NCBI GenBank assembly: GCA_013368445.1
Contig: JAACJO010000007.1
Span: forward strand, 1,736,001-1,800,000
Source: Leucocoprinus leucothites
Lineage: Eukaryota; Basidiomycota; Agaricomycetes; Agaricales; Agaricaceae
Reading direction: 5' to 3'
Length of the DNA stretch: 64,000 nucleotides
Positions 1 through 12,606 of the stretch are shown piece by piece. Numbering within the stretch: position 1 is the first letter of the stretch; every line of letters begins with the position of its first letter. The translations under genes were made by a program, and so were the position numbers. The notes beneath the pieces are model-generated. The model had not been told where the DNA came from, did not search any database, and worked only from the letters and a program-made list of their open reading frames with translations.

Positions 1-1454
1 AGTGGCCAGGTATGGGATCCCTTTTAGCCTGACCTGTCAGATGGATGATGAGTGAATGCCTTGTACCCGCGGTGACCCTACATTCTGGGGTATCCGACTC
101 GCCGAAGCCGCAAGCCCGGAAGTGCGGAAGACTCTTTAGAATTGAGTTGACGGGTGTAGATGTTACCTGAATCCAACGTGATACTTACGCAGATTCCCAG
201 GAGATTGGCTGTAATAGCAACTATAGCCGGACACTTGGGGGACATATGTCATCTCATGAGCCACACACCTGAGGCGTAAATCGTGGCGTGCATGTGTTTA
301 GCAGGTCCTGGCAAGGGGTGATGACATCCCGTTTGCCGTGCAAGTCCTGTATATAGCATTGTGAACGAGCGTACAGAGCGCATGTTCCGTGCCTGGGTAA
401 GGCGTGGTTTAGGATGGTAGCTAAGCAAGAGATAAATGATTATGTCGCCCAGTCCAGTAAGATTCGTTTGTCATGAAAGAATGAGTCATTCTTACGCCCC
501 AACAGCAGCACAAACCCCTCGGAAATAACGAGCCCCACATCCATGTTTGCGGCGGGAAATGTTATTGAACAACAAGGAACCCATGTAGTATGTGCTTCAA
601 CGCGTAGATCGGGTGATGAACAGGGTCCAGCTGGTTGATCATCTCATCGGTAGGTTATGAACTAGTGTGACGATGTCAAAATTGGATGTCGCGCTACGAG
701 ATGCAGGAACAGCCCAACATCGTCATACTCCGCAGTAGCTACTGAGAGCGATCGCATCTGGATTAGCGGTTTGCATTGATTATCGATTATTTGACTCTCG
801 GGTGAGATGAACAAGGAGCTAACCGAGATGATGTCAATAATTGACCGATATGGAAGACCGCGAGGAAGCCACCACAGGCCTGTAACAACTATCGATTCAG
901 ATGCGAGGCCTCGAGGAATAATACTACATGGAGAGATCAACGCAATCTATTCCTTACACATGGGGGACGTCTGGATGCTTATTACTGCGATTGGGTAACC
1001 TGTGGCACTGGAGCAGTTGGTAAGGGTATATGATGCCAACTTTGAAAGTCTGATGAGTAACTATGTCGCGAGGCATGACAAAACCTCGAAGTTGACAAAT
1101 TTGGTGGAAGCTTTGTGCGTCGTCAGCCATAGGAATGGGCCGCAAATTCCATGAGGATTAATTCGATGTAGATGGGAGATATATATATATATGAGCAAAC
1201 GTGGTGACAATGAGTTTTCAAGCTGACTTTTTGACACCATCAATTATGCGCCCATTATTTGCGCGGACCAAACAGAGAAGACGCCGAGGACGTCACCTTC
1301 AACACCGAACACACTCACAGGACACAACTACTCGAGTCTTCCTCGCCGCATGACTTCCTCTTCTAACTGACCACTCGCCAATCATTAATTCACAAAACCA
1401 AACTCCGGTTGGACCAATATATCAACTCAGCCTCGGCTGCGGTTATACCACAAC
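1..1454. other. gene-free stretch before the ERF4-like gene
   Basis: Only short open frames without recognisable motifs are present on either strand, so I call no gene. A short (AT)n tract lies at 1179-1192. Just ahead of the ERF4-like start there are two CCAAT pentamers (1378-1382 and 1414-1418), the second running into an ATATATC stretch. They are plausible promoter elements for the gene beginning at 1455, but that is inference from position only. Confidence 0.4.
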
Positions 1455-3290
1455 ATGGAACAGGAGCATCAGACGATTCCTCAGGATATAGACAATAAAG
1501 AGGACGCGGTATCGAGTCCGAGCCCTTCACCAGAAGCCACATCATCGGCAAGACCGCAAACAAGCGAAGCGGTGATCGAACCTCAGGCTAAAAACGTGGA
1601 TCTTCATTTACCGGACACAGGAGGGGAGACTGGGGTGAATGTCAATGACGCACAAAGCCGCGCCACGCCGCCTATCAACCGCACAAATGTAATTTTCATT
1701 TTGTTCTCTCTGCTTTAGCTGTCCAGGTGTATTTATCGCGATACCCCTCCTCTATTTTGTTGCTCGCATGCAGGCCTCGGAGTTCAATAGCACGCAAAAC
1801 ACGGATGAGTCTGGTGACTTCTCACCAGGACAGCTGGACCATGCCAATGTGGTGGAGGAGGATACCATGTCGGCGGAAGGCTGGGACCCGCTTCGAAGTT
1901 CTACCAAGGAGCCTTCCGCGGAGAAAGACTCGAGGGCGCTCGACTTGGCTCAAACATTGCAAATGGAGGATGAAAGTGCTGCCCAACCAGCCAGCCAGGA
2001 TGGGTTCATAGGAGTGGAGAAGGATGGTGACGTGCTACGTGTACAATCTCCAACAACAGCCACTTCACGCCCTGCGACGCACCTCCACCTGAACCTCACG
2101 TCCGCCTTGCCTTCATCTCAAGCATGGAATAACGACGTACCTCTCAATTCGCTTACACAAAGAAAGCTGGATTATCCTGAGTCTGAGGCCGCCTCGCAGC
2201 GGAAATTTCCTCTGTGAGTTCTTATTTGCGTTGATAAAATGAGCGACTCTGCTCTCCGTGGATACGGTATATGAACTGATTTGATGGGTCATGTGGGTTT
2301 CCAGAAACTCGAGGTCGCTGAAGCCAAAGTCTTCTTATTACTTTGGACCACCTCCGGAAGATTCTGCTTTTGGTACTGCTCCTGTGGGCCAGATAGGGGT
2401 GCATTACCCTAGGGAGATGGTACGGATAGAACGGGACTATTCCGGCGGAGAGCTTCCACAGTTCGCCGCAATATACCCACTGGAATTCGAAGGCAGGGTA
2501 AGTGACATTTTGCCTCTACTTACGTTGATAGGTAGCTAACTTTGTCTATGGTTGTGAACAAATTTGGCTGGCTGTCTTGTTTGGTCTGTATTGGAACTCA
2601 TTGATTGGTTCGCATTTGGGACTCTTTCACCCGGAAACTTGGCTTTACGGGCAATAGATAAGTCCGACTCAGTTTTTAGAATCGATAAACTCCATCAACG
2701 AGATACTTATATCGGCGTACAGCCTACGGCATGCTCTCGTTGATAATGCGCTCGCTATCTTCAGTTTACAGCTCTCGAAGCTCATTCTCCAAACTCATTA
2801 TGATAAGGTGAGTGTTTCTCCGCCCACTCGTCTCCCCTCTCTTCTTCCGAGCTCTCGCTAAGCCTCATGCTTCTGATTGCATTGTTTGATTCTCTACTTC
2901 TTTTTTTCATACTTGGAACTAACAGTTTCTGATTGTACTGTAGGAGATGGAACGACTTCATGAGAAGATCAAAGTACTGAATGAAACCCTCTTTAATCCT
3001 GTCGGATTGAACATCCTTTGGCCACGGAAGACGGCCTTCCTATTTGTTGGTATCTTCTCGCCATTTTTGTCGAGGTTGGGTTGACTGACCAACTGATTAC
3101 CATCGCACCTCTTGATCATCTCCGATCACTTGCCTCACCACCTCTCCCTTAAAATGGTTCTCGACTTTGCAACAATGACTACATGGGCTACGACAATTTG
3201 GACAGCTCGAGATTGAATACTATGTCAGTGCCTTTCAACAGCTTTGCATTTCTATATCGAGTGGCAACTGACATGTGGTTCGAGCAGTGA
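1455..3290 (+). CDS. ERF4 / Golgin-A7 family protein, partner subunit of a Ras-type palmitoyltransferase
   Basis: Seven exons are inferred: 1455-1688, 1774-2213, 2305-2497, 2658-2807, 2944-3045, 3206-3223 and a final TGA at 3288-3290, giving about 379 residues. The first 240 or so residues are low-complexity, acidic and serine-rich, typical of the disordered N-terminus of fungal members. The C-terminal third carries the family signature: VRIERDYS, then FAAIYPLEFEGR, ISPTQFLESINSINEIL, a hydrophobic stretch ending LQTHYDK, and NPVGLNILWPRKTAFLF followed by LEIEYY. In yeast, Erf4 is the ER-membrane partner of the DHHC acyltransferase Erf2 that palmitoylates Ras. The last splice sites are the weakest part of the model; reading through the last intron would add about 15 residues. 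Family assignment is from motifs only. Confidence 0.8.
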
Positions 3291-4595
3291 TGGGGTTGCT
3301 GTTGCTCGGGAAGGCCGAAACTACGAAAGTAGGGTACATACCGGTACTCGTTCTCAGGCGGACATCCATTGATAGTCTTATTGGAGGCGGAACGCAGGCC
3401 CGCCGCCCTGCCATGATCTGGTGATCATGGTGATATTTTCGTTCAGCTCACTGATTATTTTGCATTTATTTTTGCATCTTGGGATAGATTCTGATACCAC
3501 GCACGTTTGCAAGTGTAAATTATTAATTACTAATCAGCTATCAATGTCCTTTTTTCCGTTTTGGGTTGACGGGGCACTCAAAGCTCGAGGTTGATAAGTT
3601 CGATACGGGCAAGTTTGTCGGTCAGATCGGACGGATGATCCAGGCAGAATCTTGAGATATATTCGGAGGCTGGTTTGATAGGTATGTGGATTGGCGAGTA
3701 CGATGACCCAAGGCTGACGTTGAGAATGTGGTCGATATCGACAAGTACAGGGGGTGCTGGTGGGGCCATGGAGTACGATGAACAGAACCTTGACGACTTC
3801 GATGAGGAGGCGCTTATCTTGGGACAATGTTGTTCCGGCGCCGATGTAGCAGGCGTGAGTCACATAAGACCTGGAGGCGGAGAAAGTCTGGAAAAATGCA
3901 GGGCCACCGCACCCAGCATACGGAAAAGCGCGCAGGGCATCAAAATGAATTTGTTGACGACGGCGACGAAAACGGAGGAGAGGTTCGAGGAAGCACTAAA
4001 CCCCATTAGGAATGTGCATGTGCCCTGAGATAAGCGATGGATGGAAAATGAAATTAGGCAGCAAACGATCGGAGATCTACATCTGGTGAGTTGGGGTGAT
4101 ATCGCAGAGAAAGACTGGAGGAAGTTGACCACGAGAAGGGCACGTAGAGAATACCACGAAAAAAAGAGAATTAGGGTGACAGGAATTAAATAAACATCGG
4201 ATAGACGGCTGGGGAGACGAATATGCCGAGAAGCTCAAGAATTGATTGTCGCAGAGCGCCTGGGAACAAGTCTTCACAGCCCTGCAAATCCACACCCATG
4301 CACTGGATAGCCATACTCTGGGGTTAGGGGTCTGCTTTAGGCACCTTTCCCGGCTCGGACCGATATTGGGCGGGTAGTCTCGGCGATCAACGGAGATGCC
4401 GCACCCTGCCAGGTGCCGCAAGAGGTCAACCATGACGCGTCCTGGCGTGCCAAGGGTTAGCAGAAAAAAGTAATTAATTTGGAAAAACATAATTGATTGG
4501 GACCAAGCTTTGTCATTGGGACAGTGATAGTGATTGTTTCAGGACGACGACGACCTTTACTCTCCTCTTCCTCATACGTTCCTTCCAAATACCCC
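3291..4595. other. intergenic region with weak minus-strand coding potential, unrecognised
   Basis: This stretch between the ERF4-like gene and the bZIP gene contains several open frames of 60-140 codons on the minus strand. The most protein-like end at 3578 (a 63-codon frame rich in D, I, P and L ending LARIELINLEL) and at 4077 (137 codons). They could be exons of one small minus-strand gene, but I cannot join them with convincing splice sites and recognise no domain. Overlapping plus-strand frames (3675-4028) look like shadows. Confidence 0.25.
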
Positions 4596-6668
4596 ATGGA
4601 CTCCCAATTTTCAGACGTTCCTTCCTTCTGGGATCTCTCTCAGTCAGCAAACTTCGGTCAACTTCCCGACGATGACTTCATGGCTATGCTTCAGAAGCAG
4701 TTTCCTCTCCCACCAGCCCAGCAAGATTCGACACAAAACATTCATTCCCTGACCGCCGCCGGCTTTCCGGACGGTGTTAATCCCCAGAACATCTCTAGGT
4801 ATTCCCTCTCAAGCCTGACTCCACCCTCAGAGGACAGCAGCCCAAGTCCGCCCCACGATGGGTTTAACCATGACCCGAGCGGCGAGGAGAGCGGAGATGG
4901 AGGAGGGGGAGGCGGTGGCAGCACTTCGGGACCTACAAAGTCTTCGGCAACCGACTCCGCCTTGAAGCGCAAGGCAAGTGGGGTAGATATGCAAGAAAGC
5001 GGGCCATCGCAGAAGACCCAACATACATGTAGGTTGGCGGTGTGCATGTTTAGGGATTGAAATTGACCGCTTTCTAGCATCAAATGACAAGAAAGGTGTT
5101 GCCTCCACTGCGGGTCTTAGAAGAAAGTCGACCGGAAATCCCGTGGTATGATTTATTTAAATAACCGCCTTGACCTTCTCTCATATTTTTTTGTTATTAG
5201 AAGGATGAAGGTCGCCTACTCAAGCGGAAGGAACAGAATCGTGCGGCGCAACGTGCCTTCCGCGAGCGCAAAGAAAAACATGTCAAAGATGTGAGTGAGA
5301 CCGCTAATAATTATCTTGATGTGCCCCTAACTTTTACGCCCAGCTCGAAGATAAAGTTGCTGAGCTTGAAGCGAAGAACGAAGCTGCTCTTAGCGAAAAT
5401 GAGAACCTTCGTGATTTGCTAGGTCGCCTTCAATCGGAGAACGTTATGCTCAAGCAATCTAGCTTCACTTTCTCCATGCCCCACAAATCTCAGCCTGAAT
5501 CCACTACGACTGCGCCCAGACATTTCTCGCCCGAGAGCTCTATATTTAGCGCCTCGCCCCCCTCATCAGTGATTACTCCTGAAGCTTCGCATACCACACC
5601 CAAGCCCACTAACCCTCTGGATTGGGCCTCACTCACGAGCTTCGATCCGAGCATGCTCAATTTACTGGACGAACAGCCTCAGACGACTGCAACCACCAGT
5701 GCTATGAATCTCGACCTCTTCAGTCCCAACACGGGTTTGAACGGGGAATCACCTTTCACCACGATCGCTAGCAACCCGATGTTTATGTCCTTTGCTTCCA
5801 GCTTCGATAACATGGTAACACCTATGGACAGCCAACCAACTCCTGCGAACGGCAATGGCAATCGTTCTAATGGCCAGCCTTTCAGCTTTGACGTTAGCTC
5901 GATGTCATCCTGGCCAACCCCTACACCACCTACTCAAGACACTTCGCTTGATGACTTATTCGCGGGTTATCTCAATGCCAACCAGAACACTGATTTCTCC
6001 GCTCCCTTCGTCGCGACCCCCTCCCTTAGCCCAGTTGCTCACCAGGCCACAATTAATACAGTCAACTTCGCTCATCTTAACAACAGTCATCTGAACTCGC
6101 TGATGCAACAAAAGGGATCGCCTAATATGAACTTGACATCATCGGTACCTTCACCATCTTCGCAGAGCACAGCAAGCTCTGAACCACTCAACACGCCCAA
6201 GGAGAGCTCAATGTCGGGAAGCCCCAATGCTGATATCAATGATCCTAGTCAAGGTCTAGCGCATGATAAGTCTCGATGTCCAAAGACAAAATCGGAGCTG
6301 GTTCAAAGGATCGCTGACGCTGGGGCGTCGCCATTTGCCCCGCCAAGTCTTCAGAAGATGGACTTGGATGTGGGGACAATGGTTTCATGTGCCGGTTCCA
6401 AGTTCCCGAAAATTACAAAGAGTGACCGGAACGTCGAAGTCCTAAGTGCTTGGAGGAGTATAACGAACAATCCCAGGTTTAAGGTTCGTTAATTATGGCC
6501 GACTGCGAGCGATCCAGTGTTGATACCTTTGTTTAGGAGGCAAACATTGACATCAATGATTTATGCTCCGAGTTCACTTCAAAGGCCAAGTGTGACGGTA
6601 CCAAAGTCGTCCTTGAGCCCGAGGAGATGAACAATATCATCGAGTCGCTGGCAAACAAGAAGCAATGA
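4596..6668 (+). CDS. AP1/Yap1-like bZIP transcription factor with C-terminal cysteine-rich (PAP1) domain
   Basis: Five exons (4596-5028, 5078-5145, 5201-5290, 5344-6483, 6537-6668) give about 620 residues. I start at ATG 4596; upstream codons in frame have no ATG. The basic region contains NRAAQRAFRERK (residues about 178-189), the invariant Yap/Pap1 DNA-contact motif, followed by a leucine zipper starting LEDKVAELE. The long middle is Ser/Pro/Thr/Asn-rich. The C-terminus matches the Yap1 c-CRD: a WRSITNNPRF segment, NDLCSEFTSKAKC (Cys 587 and 596, the usual 9-residue spacing), then a short hydrophobic helix overlapping the nuclear export signal region in the family. Known family role: nuclear activator of oxidative-stress genes, controlled by disulfides that mask Crm1 export. 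All four cysteines of the predicted protein (about 509, 546, 587, 596) lie in the last 115 residues; a separate n-CRD is not visible. Confidence 0.88.
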
Positions 6669-9189
6669 TTGCACACACGTCATAGATGGTCTGTGTGGAT
6701 CTAGTGATGGACTCAACCTATACCTGTTCGACCTCTCCTTGTCACATGAACCACGGGTTTTCTCTGCGCATCTGATGTCCCGGTGTGTCCATAGAATCGC
6801 CACGCACGCTTTTCTGTCTTGTCCATTCCACCGTCCGTAGCTGCCTACGCCATTCCATACTCCCAGCGGTCCACACTTCATAGCCTGGGTGTCAAATGAT
6901 CTTTCCGTCTCGACTTCACCTTGTACTCCTCACCACAATCGATACCGACATCTCGGGCAGGCTTATCATCCCTTGGCCGATTATACCGTTCTCGGCACCT
7001 TCTGTCAGTTATTCTCGCTGTATCCTAATGTCACGTCTCTTGGCCGATTAACATTTTTTATCGACACGAACCACCTATTCTGTGTATCCTGTAGCTTCGG
7101 GCCATGCATCCTGGAAATGAAGATGGACTGGATGGGCATGGGACTGTTTTGAGCGTTTCTCATTCTGGAAAGGGATATTGTTGGAGTTACCGGGCCACCG
7201 AGGTAAAAGTGAGGGCGGGGGAGAGGGGAACATATTGGATCAGGTATTTTGCACTCTACACATTCCATCTTAGCTTTCGTGTTTTCGGACTCGTTTTCGG
7301 TTTCCAGATATCTCTATATATGTACTATATATGTAGCTTGATTTCCTGTTCCTGTTCGTGTGCCAGTTTTTTGCCTGCTCTACTTGGGTGTTTAATAGCT
7401 CCTTTCCGCTTCGGTTCCAATGCTCTTTGGATAGCCTTTAGGATGGGGCCTGATGTACTTGATACATGGTCGTTTTTAAAAAAGAAATGCTTCTAGTGTA
7501 TTTTTATTTATAATCTGAGTGACTGTTGCGCCACACCGCGACGCTGGAAGTCAAAAGTCCTTGAATAGATGAAACCAATGTACCGAACTGACCGATTCCA
7601 GCATCAGAAAGTCACTGATTGGCGGACCATTCGACCAGCTATCCATTCAACGAAGACCTGAGGCTCGGAGCCTCCCCAAGAATCCGAGGACACGTAGACT
7701 AGCGCCCCTCGTTAGGGTTTGTGCTCATCTTTAATCCCCAACGTAAACTAGCTACCTAGCCCTGGGATCATTCCGAGGTGTCCATACATTGATTGAATGC
7801 ACGAAGTGTAACTTGGTCGGGTTCAATGAATTCAGCGCTAGTGTTGGGAGTGGCGTGATTCCATCATATCCCGACCTTGTCGGAGGATGTCTTTCACCGA
7901 CCTTTCAGTCGTCTGAAGCTCGGGCAGGGTCAAGAGTTAGCAAATAAAAACCTTTCATTCCCGCGTATCTTGATGGTTTTTGTTGTGTGCCTGTGTATGG
8001 ACCGTCACCATGAGTGGGCGCCCTTGAACGTGCCGGTTTAGGAAATAGTTGAATGACCCATTTCGCCCATCAGTGCTTTCGATGAATATCACTGCATTTA
8101 ATTCCGAGTATAAACCGGGCTTAATACATAGTGCCTTTTAAACCAATGAGTATCTGTACTCGTGCGCGGTGAACCTGCACACCGCATGTTATTTGAAGAT
8201 AAGTGTCTCAAACCTGAGTGATGGTCCTGTGGTTGGTCTGGATAATTAAGCCGTTCTAGAGTCTGCGCTTTGCGGCCCTTCCTGACTCATATGTTGGATG
8301 GGGTCGAGGTGTCATGAGATGGTTTTACGGTGGCAATGGGGTGAGATTGTCCATCAGAAAACAAGGTCGGATACGTAGACAGGGTTTTTTGTTTGAAACG
8401 CTAAGGGTGGAAGGGCCTTCTCTCAATGTTTGACGCTAGAAGATCGAGAGGCGTTCAAAGAGGAGTTTCGACTCTCGGTAACTCTGAAGATTCCATTCAT
8501 ATGAAACTCGGCATGACTATTGGTGATTTTGCCGCCTGGTGAACTGGGTAAAACACAGCTGGGTTGAGTTCTGTCGGATTCGGCCAAGAACTTTTTTGTT
8601 GTTGTTGTGGATCTTTCGGAGTACAGTAGTGAATCTCTGTGTGGCTCACGGAGTTGCGGAGAGCGGTAACAGGGCCCATGCGGAATTTCAGTGATAGGCA
8701 TGTTACTCTTAGGCCTCATGTCGCCGCTCTCCATCTTGTGGTAACCCTAAGCCAAGGCCAAGAGATGAAGGGTGGCGGGAGTGGAAAAAATAAGGTATTT
8801 TATTTTATTTAAATGTCAAATGCGCAGCAGTTAAGTGAACGTTTGTTTTTATTTTTTAGAGGTTTACAAGGCCCTAAATTATTTCGTTTATGGCGTTGGT
8901 GTTCATTTTTTACGGTTGATTGCTTACGCTGCGTGCAGGGACCCACAGATTTAAACTCATTTCCTGTTCAGTGTCGGAAAGCATTTTCCGGTGGCGGTAG
9001 GGTCAATTTAAATGAGTATGAGCAGATCTGAACAGTAAAGTGAATAGGGTATCATATTGAATTAGTGCGTATTGAATTAAAACAAGATGCGTAGGCAACC
9101 GGGGCTTGAGGTTTAGTGCCCGTGAACGATCAACATATTTCTACATTTGCGGGCGATAGATCGTTCAGGCAACAAACTGAACAACAGTG
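6669..9189. other. intergenic region, no gene seen
   Basis: About 2.5 kb between the converging bZIP and Ku80 genes. Short frames exist on both strands (for example 7104-7496 + and 8423-8734 -), but none shows a domain, family motif or convincing splice structure. The segment 8780-9060 is locally T-rich and differs in texture from its surroundings, with no recognisable identity. Part of this interval must hold the 3' UTRs of the two neighbours. Confidence 0.4.
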
Positions 9190-12100
9190 TTAGGTGGCAT
9201 TCATGTCAAGGAAAAGTGCTTGAAGTTTGCTTACCTCTTCAGCACGTCTCTCCGAGACAGAAGCTGCACCACCGTATTTTCTTGCTTCTTTGTTACTGAT
9301 GAGACTTATATCCCGACCAAGTGCCTTGACCTCCGACCAGAACTCTGGGTTTCCAGGAGTCTGTAGACACTTTTCCTTGAGGTCTGGCAAGAAACTATCA
9401 AACGTCGTTATGTTAGTATATATGGACGAAAACCTAGACTTACGCGTTCCATGCGTCGATTTCATCCTCCTATGCAAGGAACATTGAATCATCGAGCTTC
9501 GAAGGTGGTATATTTTCAGAGTAGACTTACCGTTAGACAAGTATCCCTGAGAGTGTGCATGCACTCAATCATCTCTTTATGTCGTCTCGACGCAAAAGGC
9601 TTCATCACGATTTCGGTGATCACTTCAGATAAATCTGCTACAGCTTTCGTAACGACATCACCCTGCGAGAGGTTCTTCTGAAAATCCTTGAGAGGATACG
9701 TCGACCCGATGATTCGTCCAGGCGCCCGACCAGGATCGATTTGTGGTGATGGTGAACGCGCCGGAGTGGGTAGTGGTCCACCGCGCCTGGACGAGGGCTC
9801 GGGCGTTGCAGGAGATTTATTTGCTGCCTTGCTGAGAAGGAGATTCTCGTCTTCGTCTTTGTTGGGGTGGTGGACGGTGACGAAATCTTCGTCTTCCTCG
9901 TCTTCCGTTTCGCTGTCATCTTGATTTAAAGCCTTTGCTTTTCCCTTCCCTTTCGATGGGGACATAAGCTGAGGTCCAGAATCAACTTTCATAGGCGACG
10001 TCACTCCCGACGCCCGAGTTCTCGCCGGAGATTCAAGTTTACGATCGAGCAGTAGCATATCGTCGTCCTCCATTGTAGCATGTTCATGACCTTTCTTCAC
10101 AGCACTACCGCCTTTGATCACGCGCTTGGGAACTTCTTTGACTTTGAATTCTGCTTTACAATTTTCAATGGCAGCTTTGGCGCGTTTGATAACTTTTTTG
10201 GGTGGATGGAAGTATTTGAGGAGTTCGGGGTGGGGTGGGGGTAGAGGGTTGGAAGTGACGTCGGAGACGATGGCACAGTGGAACATGGCTTGTTTGATAC
10301 GATGGATGGAGGGGTTGTAGGAGTCTGCGGGGTTAAACCATGGCATGCGGTTTCTGAGAAGGAGTTAGTCGCGGTAGGAGGTCAGAAGGATGCTGCGTAC
10401 CCTTCTTCGTCTTTTTCACCAGCGGCCATGAGGTCCATCGAGTCGACAAAATTGTCCATGGCTGCTTGTTGGGATTCTATGGGAATGTATGGGTGTTTGG
10501 TGATTTCTTCCCCGGATTTGGAGATGAGTTTGACAAGTGAGGCGAAGGTGTATCGACGGAGGTCGTCTGCAAATGGCATCTTAGGAATTGATGAGTAAGT
10601 CTTTGTTTTTGTGTGTAAGAGGTAGTGATACCTGAGCCCAGAGGAGGCATTCAACTTTGTCAAAGACTTCGGGGTATAGGACACCTAATTTTGCGTCCAT
10701 ACCGTCTTTGGATACCCAACGCGCGATGGCGACGGAGCCTTTCTCATACATGGCTTGAACAATCGAGGAGAGGGCGACTTGTTGCTGAGGAGAGGAAGGG
10801 TCGGCCCATATGAATTGAACTTCACCCATCAGGTATTCACGGCGGAGCTAAGCCAAGGATGAAGGTGAGCAAAAAAAAAGTGTAAGCAGGACGTACGTTC
10901 TTGGAGGGGAAGAATCCAAGGATGTCGATGCCTTTCTTGGTTTGAAGTCGAGGGAACTGGCCTTCTGGGCAAGGGACGTAGGTTGCTCCGTATTTGAAAC
11001 CTCTGACGAGCTCTTCTTTCTCGACTTTTTCGAGGCTTTCTTCTTTCTTTTCTTCAGTGTCGTCCTTGGACTTAGTCTCATCGTCAAGTAGGTTCGTGCC
11101 ATCATCATCTTCCATCTTGACGTCAACATCTGCATCTGTGCCTTGGTCACCACTTCGATCAACGTAATACTCAGTCCGCATTTTCAACGGGGCATAGGCG
11201 ATCTGTGATTGGCCAGACTTGCCACTGCCAAGAACTATAGCTTGACCGGATTCGTCCTCACGCAATGCGTATTTCTTCCAACTCTTAGGGCGAGTCATGG
11301 CAGTGCATTTACTGGTTTTGACTAGGATTTCGATCGCCTCTTCAGCTCTGGTGTCGACATCGCCGAGGCGGAGGATTGAGCCCATGAGAGTTGAGCGCAC
11401 AACGTTAATATCGGGTCTGGCGATTTCTTGGAGGGCGAATGTGCAGTTACCGGTTACACCTTGTTTCATGCTCTTAGTTAATGTGTGGTAAAATTCTTCA
11501 TTGACACGCTGTAATTTGGTTTGAGGATGCTTCAAGTCGGAAGAAGTAGAGGGGAGGGTACCTTATGTACAGTTTTGTTAGGTTCTGTGAAGGGCAGTTC
11601 CTCGTCGTCAAAGTCAATGCCGCTGGTGTCAGAGATGAGGAACAATGTGGCGGTAAAGGGGGAGGTACAGACATGATGGTTAGAGATATATCGAGATCAT
11701 CCATTTTCTTGACGATGGCTTCCCAATCTTCGACCTCGATGGGACATTCGGCATTGGTGAGCAAAACGATCTTCCGTGTCCAAGTTTTCTTGCTTTGCAG
11801 ATAGTGCGCTTGGGTCTCAATACCAACAATGAGAGCATCAATGGCTGGTGCAGACATGAGTTCAACTCATGTATGATTAGATTTTGACTTACCATCGCCC
11901 ATATATTTAGTGGGCCGTAACTCATCTAGTTGAGTTAGGGTACTGGCGTTGGGCTGGGCAATTGAGATGTATTCCTCAACGTTATCATAGCCACCATTTT
12001 TATGGTGAACCATATTGTCAGATTCTGATAACAGGCATCAGAACAACTCAGGAGTGGATCCTTGCGGGAGCACCTTCAGAGCCAAATGTGATCACACCGC

Positions 12101-12402
12101 ACTGGTCCGTCTTGCGTCCGTTGAAAATCTACAGGTGGAAAGGTGGGCTAATAGCTTGTCACGAAGAGCATTGCAGCAGACCATTTCTTGTATTTTGAGT
12201 TTGGCGAATTGTAGGACATATTCAAGATGTGTCATTGTCTTTGAAATCGTCTCTCCATCAGGCCCTGGGAGCTCCACAGTCTTGAGAGTGCCCATGGGCG
12301 GCGAGGTGTCCACAAGGAACATGGTAACAGTGTACTATTTTGTTTGTTAGCGGGCGCGAGGTGTGGGAGCAAGGGACGTACTCCTGCGCGTTCAGCTGGC
12401 AT
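9190..12402 (-). CDS. KU80: Ku80 subunit of the Ku DNA end-binding heterodimer
   Basis: A multi-exon minus-strand gene reading from ATG 12402 to TAA at 9190-9192. Exon 1 is only seven codons (MPAERAG, 12402-12382). Exon 2 (12334-12182) encodes YTVTMFLVDTSPPMG, the von Willebrand-like Ku N-terminus. Later exons give GRKTDQCGVITFGSE, then KNGGYDNVEEYISIAQPN and AIDALIVGIETQ, all hallmarks of fungal Ku80. The central beta-barrel follows (11535-10837, with an acidic insert near 11120-11030), then PWFNPADSYNPSIHRIKQAMFHCAI (split across this text as a motif of the pillar region), a charged linker at 10110-9850, and a C-terminal helical domain ending SKLQALFLDMNAT. Ku80 with Ku70 binds DNA ends for non-homologous end joining and protects telomeres. 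It is transcribed divergently from the Snf2-type gene, start codons about 205 bp apart. Confidence 0.93.
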
Positions 12403-12606
12403 GGTGGAATGAGTGCAAGTGACTCTTGGAAGGTGGACGCGACAAGGATATGAGGGCACGTGACGTGGCGGTGCAGCATCACGGCTGTTTTTGGTCACTG
12501 TGTGACACTGGGCGGGAGTGTGTTCTTACCTGAGCCAATTCGTGCATTTCGTGAATCTCTCCGCCAATACGCCTTTTGCCTGTTTATTCCTTCCAAGTGC
12601 CCGCTC
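12403..12606. promoter_or_regulatory. shared divergent promoter, Ku80 / Snf2-type ATPase
   Basis: Only about 204 bp separate the Ku80 start codon (12402, minus) from the Snf2-type start codon (12607, plus). Both 5' UTRs and both core promoters must lie here or overlap exons. No specific factor site is assigned. Confidence 0.6.

Noticed and set aside
1727..2011. 94-codon plus-strand frame overlapping the ERF4-like gene
   Set aside because: It is a shadow frame of exon 2. The real frame is set by splice phase and the conserved C-terminal motifs.
8780..9060. T-rich patch as a mitochondrial DNA insertion
   Set aside because: No mitochondrial protein, tRNA or rRNA motif is visible; composition alone is not enough.
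9688..10598. Plus-strand frames opposite Ku80 exons
   Set aside because: Antisense shadows of a strongly conserved gene, without motifs.
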